Shown here one piece after another: positions 1 to 6,912 of a stretch of DNA of 64,000 nt. The translations under genes were made by a program, and so were the position numbers. Under the pieces are notes generated by a model. The model was not told where the DNA came from, made no database searches, and was given only the letters and a program-made list of their open reading frames with translations. Source of the DNA: CAZWKQ01 sp964634005 (GTDB lineage Bacteria > Bacteroidota > Bacteroidia > Bacteroidales > JACABE01); contig CAZWKQ010000004.1 of the NCBI GenBank assembly GCA_964634005.1, forward strand, positions 62,001 to 126,000. Direction: 5' to 3'. Within the stretch, counting starts at the first letter, position 1. Each line of letters opens with the position of its first letter.

Positions 1-517
1 AATAGTTCTCATCGAGATTGTTTACCATCACTCCTTTTGAAGTAGTTGCATGAATGAAATTCCCCTTACTGATGTAAATTGCTACATGAGAAACCTTATC
101 ACCGGATATTTTAAAAAACAACAAATCTCCTATTTTAAGATTTTCACGCTCAATTATGTTTGTTTTTGCCAGCATATCCTCCGATTTTCTGGGTAAATTT
201 ATACCATAAACCTCTTTGAAAAATGTAATTACAAAACATGAACAATCGGTACCTTCTTTTGTACAACCTCCATATTTATATGGAACACCAATCCAATCAA
301 CAGCATTAGATATAAATTTTGTATCCTCATCACCGGCAAGATTGTAGCCTAATTTTTGCGAAGCATTTAAATAAAAGTTATTTTTCTTTATCTCTTCTTC
401 ATTTGCGATTTTTGAAGGTTGTTTTATTTCTTTATGTGTCTTTGAAGTAGTTTTACAAGAATAAAATGTTATTAAAGAAATAAAAATAACAATTCCTGAA
501 ATGTAGTTCTTTCGCAT
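1..517 (-). CDS. NlpC/P60-family lipoprotein, C-terminus cut by the window edge
   Basis: Probable cell-wall peptidase (murein endopeptidase or amidase of the NlpC/P60 cysteine-peptidase fold) anchored as a lipoprotein. The reading frame starts at 517 and runs off the left edge after 172 codons without a stop. A hydrophobic N-terminus ends at Cys21 (FYSC), an imperfect lipobox. The catalytic Cys is C92 in GTDCSCFV, preceded by the typical VPYKYGG; the catalytic His is H144 in SHVAIY, and H156 in FIHA is a likely third polar residue. The usual motif is DCSGF, so Cys in place of Gly after the Ser is mildly unusual. It lies 59 bases beyond the end of fumC on the same strand. The missing part should be only the short C-terminal end of the domain. 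Family assignment is firm; substrate is not known. Confidence 0.85.
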   Translation of the reverse strand, partial: MRKNYISGIVIFISLITFYSCKTTSKTHKEIKQPSKIANEEEIKKNNFYLNASQKLGYNLAGDEDTKFISNAVDWIGVPYKYGGCTKEGTDCSCFVITFFKEVYGINLPRKSEDMLAKTNIIERENLKIGDLLFFKISGDKVSHVAIYISKGNFIHATTSKGVMVNNLDENY

Positions 518-576
518 TATTTTTTTGTTTAAAAATATCGTAATCTATTGAAACATAGAATTTAGGGATTAAACTA

Positions 577-1959
577 TTACACCATTTTTCTTGGATCGAC
601 CCACATGCTAAATTGTTCATCTGTTACCAAGCCCGATTCCAATGCCGCTTGCCTTAAGGTTATGTTTTTCTGATGAGCAGCTTTAGCGATTTTTGCTGCA
701 TTATCATAACCTATGTGGGGATTAAGAGCAGTAACGAGCATAAGAGTATTATTTAGATTTTTGTTTATATTATCTAAATTTGGTTGAATACCAACAGCGC
801 AATTATCGTTGAACGAAACACAAGCATCTCCGAGCAATCGTGCTGACTGCAGGAAATTTAGAATAATCATAGGTTTAAATACGTGTAATTGAAAGTGACC
901 ATGTGTAGCTGCAATATTAATAGCGGCGTCATTTCCGATTACCTGTGCACAAACCATCGAAAGAGCCTCATTTTGAGTAGGATTTACTTTCCCCGGCATA
1001 ATTGATGAACCCGGTTCATTTTCGGGCAGAAAAATTTCGCCAATGCCGCAACGTGGTCCGGAAGCAAGTAATCGAGTATCGTTGGCAATTTTCATTAAAC
1101 TAACCGCAAGTGTTTTCAGTGCTCCTGAGGTTTCAACTATTGCATCATGGGCAGAAAGTGCTTCGAATTTGTTTGGAGCAGTTATAAAAGGATATCCTGT
1201 AAGTTCGGCAATTTTTTTTGCAACTAATACATCATAACCCTTAGGAGCATTTAAACCTGTACCAACAGCAGTGCCACCAAGTGCAAGTTCCGAAAGGTGA
1301 GGCAAAGTGTTTTTCAATGCAACCAACCCATGATCCAATTGCGATACATAAGCCGAAAACTCTTGTCCTAATGTAATTGGAGTTGCATCCATTAAGTGCG
1401 TTCTGCCTGTTTTAACTATATCTTTAAATGCTTCCGATTTTTCGGCTAATGTATTTCTAAGTTTCTCTATTCCCGGAATAGTAACATCAACAACCATCTT
1501 ATAACCTGCTATACTCATGGCAGTCGGGAAAGTATCATTCGAAGACTGTGATTTATTTACATCGTCATTTGGATGAATAATCGTTTTTTCTCCGAGTACT
1601 CCCCCATTCAGTACATGAGCTCTGTTTGCTATAACTTCATTAACATTCATATTACTTTGTGTACCCGAACCGGTTTGCCAAACAACCAATGGAAATTGAT
1701 CATCTAACTTACCGGATAGAATTTCATCACAAACGGCAGTTATTAAATCACATTTTTCTTTGTTTAAAACTCCCAGTTCATAGTTTGTTAAAGCTGCTGC
1801 TTTCTTTAAAATTGCAAAAGCCCAAATTATTTCCTTTGGCATCGATGCCGGCTCGCCTATTTTAAAATTTTCGAGCGAACGTTGGGTTTGTGCACCCCAA
1901 TATTTATCGGCCGGAACTTCAATAGTTCCCATTGTGTCTTTTTCTGTTCTGGTTTTCAT
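577..1959 (-). CDS. fumC: Fumarate hydratase, class II
   Basis: Interconverts fumarate and (S)-malate in the TCA cycle or its reductive branch, in the cytoplasm as a homotetramer without an iron-sulfur cluster. The 460-residue length is normal for class II. The superfamily signature GSSIMPGKVNP is intact near residue 315, TGRTHLMDATPI supplies the second active-site segment, and SGSGTQSNMNVNEV-type residues (here GSGTQSNMNVNEV) supply the third. Aspartase and argininosuccinate lyase share the fold, but CAQVIGNDAAINIA after the signature is fumarase-like. It follows the ArsC-like gene by 28 bases on the same strand, so aroC, the ArsC-like gene and fumC may be co-transcribed. In a fermenter it would serve succinate formation through fumarate. 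Confidence 0.96.
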   Translation of the reverse strand: MKTRTEKDTMGTIEVPADKYWGAQTQRSLENFKIGEPASMPKEIIWAFAILKKAAALTNYELGVLNKEKCDLITAVCDEILSGKLDDQFPLVVWQTGSGTQSNMNVNEVIANRAHVLNGGVLGEKTIIHPNDDVNKSQSSNDTFPTAMSIAGYKMVVDVTIPGIEKLRNTLAEKSEAFKDIVKTGRTHLMDATPITLGQEFSAYVSQLDHGLVALKNTLPHLSELALGGTAVGTGLNAPKGYDVLVAKKIAELTGYPFITAPNKFEALSAHDAIVETSGALKTLAVSLMKIANDTRLLASGPRCGIGEIFLPENEPGSSIMPGKVNPTQNEALSMVCAQVIGNDAAINIAATHGHFQLHVFKPMIILNFLQSARLLGDACVSFNDNCAVGIQPNLDNINKNLNNTLMLVTALNPHIGYDNAAKIAKAAHQKNITLRQAALESGLVTDEQFSMWVDPRKMV

Positions 1960-1987
1960 TTTTTCATTGTTTAGTTATATAAAATTA

Positions 1988-2335
1988 CTAATTATTCAAA
2001 AAATCACTAATTATTTCCGAATTTTCGGCAATTATGGCTTTATGTTCTCTTTCGATTATAGGTCTTTTAAGCAAATTTGGATGTTGAACAATAATATGCA
2101 GCCATTCGTCTTCATTAAACATTTTACCCTTAAGCTGATTTTTATAAACTTCTTCTTGAGTGCGAACCATTTCCTTAGCTTCAATATGAAGTTTTATTTT
2201 AAGCAATTTTAAATCTTCAAAACTGAGTTTATTTTTCATGTATTCAACTATTTGAAAAGGCTTTCCGCTTTGCTTAACAAACTCTAAACCTTCTCTTGAC
2301 TTTCGGCACCTTGAATTATGGTAAATCTTTATCAT
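1988..2335 (-). CDS. arsC: ArsC/Spx-family thioredoxin-fold protein (arsenate reductase-like)
   Basis: Small cytoplasmic protein of the ArsC/Spx/YffB thioredoxin-like fold. The start chosen at 2335 (MIKIYHNSRCRKSREG) gives 115 residues, the usual family length. A longer frame reaches 2452 but its extra 39 residues overlap aroC and look like non-coding translation. C10 in SRCRKSR matches the catalytic Cys of glutaredoxin-dependent arsenate reductases; MVRTQE and LLKRPII supply the two conserved arginines. Real arsenate reduction is not proven: members of this family in Bacteroidota often occur away from ars operons, and no arsenic gene is nearby. It sits 19 bases after aroC and 28 before fumC. 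Confidence 0.8.
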   Translation of the reverse strand: MIKIYHNSRCRKSREGLEFVKQSGKPFQIVEYMKNKLSFEDLKLLKIKLHIEAKEMVRTQEEVYKNQLKGKMFNEDEWLHIIVQHPNLLKRPIIEREHKAIIAENSEIISDFLNN

Positions 2336-2354
2336 TTTTTTAAAATTAAAAAAG

Positions 2355-3422
2355 TTATAAACTATAAGTTTTGAATCTGAGTACATGGTCAGCCAGAATA
2401 ATAGCAGCCATAGCTTCAACAATAGGCACTGCACGAGGAACAACACAAACATCGTGTCTGCCTTTTGGATAGATTATTGTTTTCTCTCCCGATTTAGTAA
2501 TTGTTTCCTGTGGTATCATTACAGTAGATACCGGCTTAAATGCCACTCTGAAATATATTTCTTCTCCATTCGAAATTCCACCTTGAATTCCCCCTGAATT
2601 ATTGGTTTTTGTAGTAAAATTTGCGTTAATAATGTCGTTATGCTCGGAGCCTTTCATTTCGGCACCATAAAAACCCGAACCATACTCAAATCCTTTAACT
2701 GCGTTGATACTTAGCATAGCCTTAGCTAAGTCGGCCTGTAATTTATCGAAAACCGGCTCCCCTAACCCAATGGGACAATTTATAATCGAACAATAAACGA
2801 CTCCTCCCAAAGTATCACCTTTTTCCGAAGTTTCTTCTATCAGCTCCATCATCTTAGCCGATATTTCCATGTCAGGACATCTTACGGGGCTTGCTTCAAT
2901 TTCTTTATCGGAATATTGTAAATGTCGGTTTAGTTTTATATTGCCTATTTGTTCGACATATGCCGATATTTTGATATTATAGTTTGATATTAGAATTTTA
3001 GCTACGGCACCGGCAACAACTCTTGTTGCCGTTTCTCTGGCTGAGGCTCTTCCGCCACCTCTGAAATCGTAGTTGCCGAATTTTTGATAATAAGTAAAAT
3101 CAGCATGAGAAGGACGAAATTTATGCTCAATTTCATTATAATCGTCGGAAATTACATCTTTATTTTCTATCAAAAAGGCTAAAGGTGCACCGGTAGTTTT
3201 TTTATTAAAAATACCTGAAATAAAAACAACTTTGTCATCTTCTTTTCTTGAAGTAGAATGTGCAAATTGAGACGGTTTGCGGCGGTTTAATTCACTTTGA
3301 ATAAATTCCTCATCAATATATACTTCCGAAGGACAACCGTCGATAACTCCTCCGATATATTTTCCGTGAGATTCGCCAAAAGTAGTTAAACGAAAGCAAA
3401 CCCCTATTGAATTTCCGGCCAT
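2355..3422 (-). CDS. aroC: Chorismate synthase
   Basis: Last step of the shikimate pathway: converts 5-enolpyruvylshikimate 3-phosphate to chorismate using reduced FMN. The 355 residues match the family. The N-terminal signature TTFGESHGKYIGGVIDGCP, RGGGRASARETATRVVAGA and the C-terminal RHDVCVVPRAVPIVEAMAA are all intact. The start at 3422 is supported by a -7 promoter box about 20 bases upstream. First gene of a probable aroC, ArsC-like, fumC unit. Confidence 0.97.
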   Translation of the reverse strand: MAGNSIGVCFRLTTFGESHGKYIGGVIDGCPSEVYIDEEFIQSELNRRKPSQFAHSTSRKEDDKVVFISGIFNKKTTGAPLAFLIENKDVISDDYNEIEHKFRPSHADFTYYQKFGNYDFRGGGRASARETATRVVAGAVAKILISNYNIKISAYVEQIGNIKLNRHLQYSDKEIEASPVRCPDMEISAKMMELIEETSEKGDTLGGVVYCSIINCPIGLGEPVFDKLQADLAKAMLSINAVKGFEYGSGFYGAEMKGSEHNDIINANFTTKTNNSGGIQGGISNGEEIYFRVAFKPVSTVMIPQETITKSGEKTIIYPKGRHDVCVVPRAVPIVEAMAAIILADHVLRFKTYSL

Positions 3423-3443
3423 TATTATTTTTTATTTATCATA

Positions 3444-3451
3444 CAAATTTA
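3444..3451 (-). promoter_or_regulatory. -7 promoter box upstream of aroC
   Basis: Minus-strand TAAATTTG, an exact match to the Bacteroidota -7 consensus TAnnTTTG, 22 bases before the aroC ATG. No clear -33 TTTG at the expected distance, so this is a partial match. Confidence 0.5.
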
Positions 3452-3494
3452 AAATTATTTTCAATAGTATTTAAAAATTTAAGATGGTTTTATT

Positions 3495-3551
3495 ATTAAC
3501 CCAAATTAATTTCATTAGGGAACTGCGTTCCTAATGAAAAATTTGGGATTA
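3495..3551 (-). terminator. Nested palindrome, probable 3'-end hairpin of the 3555-4406 gene
   Basis: The outer arms CCCAAAT (3500-3506) and ATTTGGG (3541-3547) enclose an inner 13-bp inverted repeat, TTTCATTAGGgAAC (3510-3523) and GTTCCTAATGAAA (3527-3539), with one bulged G and a three-base loop. The flanks ATTAA are also symmetric. It follows the stop of the upstream minus-strand gene by a few bases. There is no long T-run, so intrinsic termination is likely but not certain. Related CCCAAAT-armed elements lie at 6843, 12568 and, in other arrangements, 47768 and 52726. Confidence 0.6.
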
Positions 3552-3554
3552 ATC

Positions 3555-4406
3555 TCATTTTTTGTATGACACGCCAATAATATTGGGAATTTTACGAAAC
3601 TGACTATTACGATCATGAGCAAAAGTTCGGCTTACGTAACTACCGATTTTTTCCATTTCAAAACTTCCGTTATTGAAATAGAAAGACGCTTCAGGTCCTC
3701 CTTCAAGATATACTGCCGACTTTATATTTAAAGGCATTTGAAGCAGAAAATGACTAAACTCATTGGGAGTGAAAGGGGAACGTGAAAAAATTATTAAAAT
3801 ATTGTTATCCTTATCGGTAGCCAAAGAAATTATACTCGAACGCATTTTAAACTTTTGTTTCCAGTGTACTGCTTTTGAATCTCCATCTATTAATCTCATG
3901 CATTGTGTAAAGCTATTGTACTTATTTTTGTAAAAATTCCAGTTATCTTTTTCCAAATCCACAATTTTCAATGGGACTTCACTTGTATCTTTAGGATTGA
4001 AAGCAACTACTGCTTTATAATTTTCCTTTAATTCAGAATTATTCACATGTTTATAATTCGACATATAACCAACATTCATAAGCTTGTTTTTGCCTCCGTA
4101 CATACCCGCGTTAATTCCTATTATTAAGTCTTTTAAAATACACCAATCTTTAACAGTTCGTTGAAGGCTGTCGTTTTCGGTTGCAACAATTAAATGAAAA
4201 TCATAAAGTTTAGGTTCTATTTTTAATAAATTGATTTTATAATCCCCTATTTTTGTTATTTTGGGAGCTTGGATTTCACAATATTGAATACCTTCATCCA
4301 AATTACTCCAATTAATTTTTTTTTGTTTGATATTACCGATTGAGTGCCCAAATCCGAAAAGAATAAAAGTTATCAGTATTAAAAGTATTATAAATCTGTA
4401 TTTCAT
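3555..4406 (-). CDS. Exported phosphodiester glycosidase-like (NAGPA domain) protein
   Basis: 283 residues. An N-terminal hydrophobic segment (residues 4-19) acts as signal peptide or anchor, so the rest is probably periplasmic. The remainder resembles the phosphodiester glycosidase / NAGPA domain (DUF2233 family), whose founding member removes GlcNAc from phosphodiester-linked sugars. Supporting motifs are GINAGMYG near residue 98 and AVYLEGGPEASFYF near residue 235, both typical of the domain core. The bacterial substrate is unknown; cell-wall or polysaccharide phosphodiesters are plausible. Divergent from cca, with its own promoter at 4427-4457. Confidence 0.72.
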   Translation of the reverse strand: MKYRFIILLILITFILFGFGHSIGNIKQKKINWSNLDEGIQYCEIQAPKITKIGDYKINLLKIEPKLYDFHLIVATENDSLQRTVKDWCILKDLIIGINAGMYGGKNKLMNVGYMSNYKHVNNSELKENYKAVVAFNPKDTSEVPLKIVDLEKDNWNFYKNKYNSFTQCMRLIDGDSKAVHWKQKFKMRSSIISLATDKDNNILIIFSRSPFTPNEFSHFLLQMPLNIKSAVYLEGGPEASFYFNNGSFEMEKIGSYVSRTFAHDRNSQFRKIPNIIGVSYKK

Positions 4407-4426
4407 TCGATTTTAAGTTATTTTTT

Positions 4427-4457
4427 CAAAATTACAACAGAAATTAATTTGCTCAAT
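4427..4457 (-). promoter_or_regulatory. Promoter of the NAGPA-like gene
   Basis: Minus-strand -7 TAATTTTG (4427-4434) preceded by ATTG (4454-4457) with a 19-base spacer. Near-consensus Bacteroidota promoter, about 20 bases before the ATG at 4406. Confidence 0.55.
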
Positions 4458-4477
4458 AATATTTTGTTCTTATTTGG

Positions 4478-4485
4478 TATTTTTG
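4478..4485 (+). promoter_or_regulatory. -7 promoter box upstream of cca
   Basis: TATTTTTG matches TAnnTTTG, 14 bases before the TTG start of cca. No TTTG at the -33 distance. It implies a very short leader. Confidence 0.45.
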
Positions 4486-4499
4486 CAAAAAATAGATAA

Positions 4500-5927
4500 T
4501 TGAAAGAAAAATTAATACATCCTGTTTTAAAAAAGATATCCGAAATAGCCGACGAAAGAGGAGTTGACTGCTATGTTGTTGGCGGTTACGTAAGAGATAT
4601 AATTATGAACCGTCCATCGGTAGATATTGATGTAGTTGTAGTTGGCAGCGGTATTGAACTTGCCCGCAAAGTTGCATCAGCTCTTAGCATAAAATCTCAA
4701 CTTAATGTTTTCAAAAATTTTGGAACTGCAATGTTTCATTATCATTATGGCGGACGTTTATGGCAAATAGAATTTGTTGGAGCAAGAAAAGAATCATACA
4801 GAGCCGATTCAAGGAAACCAATAATTGAAAACGGAACTCTTGAAGATGACCAAAACCGCAGAGATTTTACAATCAACTCATTAGCAATAAGTTTAAATAA
4901 AAAAACATACGGGAATTTAATTGACTCTTTTGGAGGTGTAAAAGATATTGAAAACAAAATTATTAGAACTCCTCTTGACCCTGATATAACATTTTCGGAC
5001 GACCCGTTGCGAATTTTAAGAGCTGTCAGATTTGCTTCACAGCTCGATTTTTCTATTGAACATAACACATTTGAAGCTATCAAGAGAAATGTAAATCGAC
5101 TTGATATTATTTCATCAGAAAGAATTACAGAAGAATTAAATAAACTTATACTTTCGCCAAAACCGTCAATAGGCTTCAGATTGCTATATGAAAGCAGCAT
5201 ATTGTCAAAAATTTTTCCAGAGATGGTTGAACTTAGAGGAACTGAAATTATTGACGGTAAGGCACATAAAGATAATTTTTTTCATACTTTACAAGTACTT
5301 GACAATGTTGCCCGAAAATCGGACAATTTATGGCTCAGATGGGCTGCAATTCTTCATGATATTGCAAAACCATTGACTAAAAAGTATGTAAAAGATATAG
5401 GCTGGACATTTCACTCTCACGAATATATAGGAGCTAAAATGGTTTCACGCATTTTCAAAAGATTTAAACTTCCTCTAAACGAAAAAATGAAATATGTAGA
5501 AAAACTTGTTTTGCTTCATCTTCGACCAATAGTTTTATCCGAGAGCGTAGTTACCGATTCTGCCGTAAGAAGGCTCTTATTCGAAGCAGGCGACGATATT
5601 GACGACTTAATGCTACTTTGTGAAGCAGATATTACTTCGAAAAACCAACAAAAAATTAAGAAATATCTCGAAAATTTCGAGATTGTGAGAAGTAAACTGA
5701 TTGAAATTGAAAATAAAGACAAAATACGTAATTTTCAACCTCCTATTACCGGCGAGGATATAATGAATTATTTTGATATTCAGCCATGTAAGGCAATAGG
5801 GATTATTAAAAATACAATTAAAGAAGCTATTTTGGAAGGAACAATAGGAAATAATCGCGAAGAAGCATGGAAACTAATGATTTCTGAAGGCGAGAAATTA
5901 AATCTAAAAGGCAGAAATAATGTATGA
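4500..5927 (+). CDS. cca: CCA tRNA nucleotidyltransferase / poly(A) polymerase family protein with HD domain
   Basis: Adds or repairs the 3' CCA of tRNAs. 475 residues: nucleotidyltransferase head (about 1-150) with VVGGYVRD and the metal-binding DIDVVVVG, RNA-binding middle containing RRDFTINSLA and DPLRILRAVRFA, then an HD phosphohydrolase domain (about 260-370; WAAILHDIAKPLT). The start is TTG at 4500: an in-frame stop directly precedes it, and the first downstream ATG lies beyond the GGYVRD motif. A -7 box sits just upstream. It overlaps miaA by 8 bases, so the two tRNA-maturation genes are probably translationally coupled. The family also contains A-adding and poly(A) enzymes, so exact nucleotide specificity is inferred. 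Confidence 0.9.
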   Translation: MKEKLIHPVLKKISEIADERGVDCYVVGGYVRDIIMNRPSVDIDVVVVGSGIELARKVASALSIKSQLNVFKNFGTAMFHYHYGGRLWQIEFVGARKESYRADSRKPIIENGTLEDDQNRRDFTINSLAISLNKKTYGNLIDSFGGVKDIENKIIRTPLDPDITFSDDPLRILRAVRFASQLDFSIEHNTFEAIKRNVNRLDIISSERITEELNKLILSPKPSIGFRLLYESSILSKIFPEMVELRGTEIIDGKAHKDNFFHTLQVLDNVARKSDNLWLRWAAILHDIAKPLTKKYVKDIGWTFHSHEYIGAKMVSRIFKRFKLPLNEKMKYVEKLVLLHLRPIVLSESVVTDSAVRRLLFEAGDDIDDLMLLCEADITSKNQQKIKKYLENFEIVRSKLIEIENKDKIRNFQPPITGEDIMNYFDIQPCKAIGIIKNTIKEAILEGTIGNNREEAWKLMISEGEKLNLKGRNNV

Positions 5928-6834
5928 TAAAAACAAAACTCTTATTGTAATTGTAGGACCGACTGCAGTCGGAAAGACAAAAGCAGCAATTGAAGTTGCA
6001 GAGTATTTCGATACAGAAATTATCTCGGCCGATTCTCGTCAATTTTTCAAAGAACTTAAGATTGGAGTAGCCAGCCCTTCCAAAAGTGAATTAAACAGAG
6101 TAAAACACCACTTTATTGCCAATAAAAGTATTCACGATTATTATAACGTTTACAAATACGAAAACGAAGCTCTCGATTTAATTTCGATACTTTTCGAAAA
6201 ACACGATTTCATAGTACTTACAGGAGGTTCAGGGTTGTATGTTGATGCAGTCTGCAAGGGTATTGATGAATTACCCGACCCCGATGAAACGCTTAGAAAC
6301 GAACTTTTAGCAAAATTCAAAGAAAACGGAATTGAGTATTTAAGACAACAATTGAAGATATTGGATGAAGAATACTACTATTCAGTCGATTTGGCAAATC
6401 ATAAAAGATTACTGCGTGCCATTGAGGTTTGTTTAACTACAGGTAAAACCTTTTCTTCACTAAGAAAAAATACTTTTAAAACTCGTCCTTTCAATATCAT
6501 AAAAATAGGGTTAAATATGGAAAGAACGATTCTTTATGAAAGAATAAACACCAGAGTTGATAATATGATCGAAAACGGACTGATTAACGAAGTTGAAAAT
6601 CTTCTTCCGTTCAAACATTTAAATGCCCTAAATACAGTCGGATATAAAGAACTTTTTGAATACTTTGACGGAAAAGTAAAAATTGAAGAAGCAACAGAAA
6701 ATATTAAAACACATACAAGACGCTACGCAAAAAGGCAACTGACTTGGTTTTTCAGAGATAAAGACATTAAATGGATTGATATAAAGGCAAACGACAATAT
6801 AATTCCCGATGTACTGTCAACTATTCCAAAATAA
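5920..6834 (+). CDS. miaA: tRNA dimethylallyltransferase
   Basis: Transfers the dimethylallyl group to A37 of tRNAs reading UNN codons (i6A37). 304 residues, normal for MiaA. The P-loop GPTAVGKTKAA is at residues 10-20, followed by ISADSRQFFKELKIG (DSRQ motif), LTGGSGLYVDAV, and the C-terminal TRRYAKRQLTWFFRD. The ATG at 5920 lies inside the last codons of cca. The transcript ends at a strong hairpin at 6843-6907 shared with the convergent leuS. Confidence 0.96.
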   Translation: MYDKNKTLIVIVGPTAVGKTKAAIEVAEYFDTEIISADSRQFFKELKIGVASPSKSELNRVKHHFIANKSIHDYYNVYKYENEALDLISILFEKHDFIVLTGGSGLYVDAVCKGIDELPDPDETLRNELLAKFKENGIEYLRQQLKILDEEYYYSVDLANHKRLLRAIEVCLTTGKTFSSLRKNTFKTRPFNIIKIGLNMERTILYERINTRVDNMIENGLINEVENLLPFKHLNALNTVGYKELFEYFDGKVKIEEATENIKTHTRRYAKRQLTWFFRDKDIKWIDIKANDNIIPDVLSTIPK

Positions 6835-6841
6835 TTATCTC

Positions 6842-6907
6842 TTAACCCAAATTGTTCAATAAAGAAAATCTTTATTGAACAATCGAATAAAAAGATTTTT
6901 GGGTTTA
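6842..6907. terminator. Nested palindrome between convergent miaA and leuS
   Basis: The inner stem is perfect over 15 bp: 6851-6865 pairs with 6869-6883 around an AAA loop (core GTTCAATAAAGA/TCTTTATTGAAC). The outer arms TTAACCCAA (6842-6850) and TTGGGTTTA (6899-6907) belong to the same family as the arms at 3500 and 12570. It fills almost the whole gap between two converging genes, so a bidirectional terminator is the simplest role. Confidence 0.7.
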
Positions 6908-6912
6908 ATAGT

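Noticed and set aside
2336..2452. N-terminal 39-residue extension of the ArsC-like protein
   Set aside because: It lies within aroC in another frame, and family members start at the MIKIYHN-type N-terminus.
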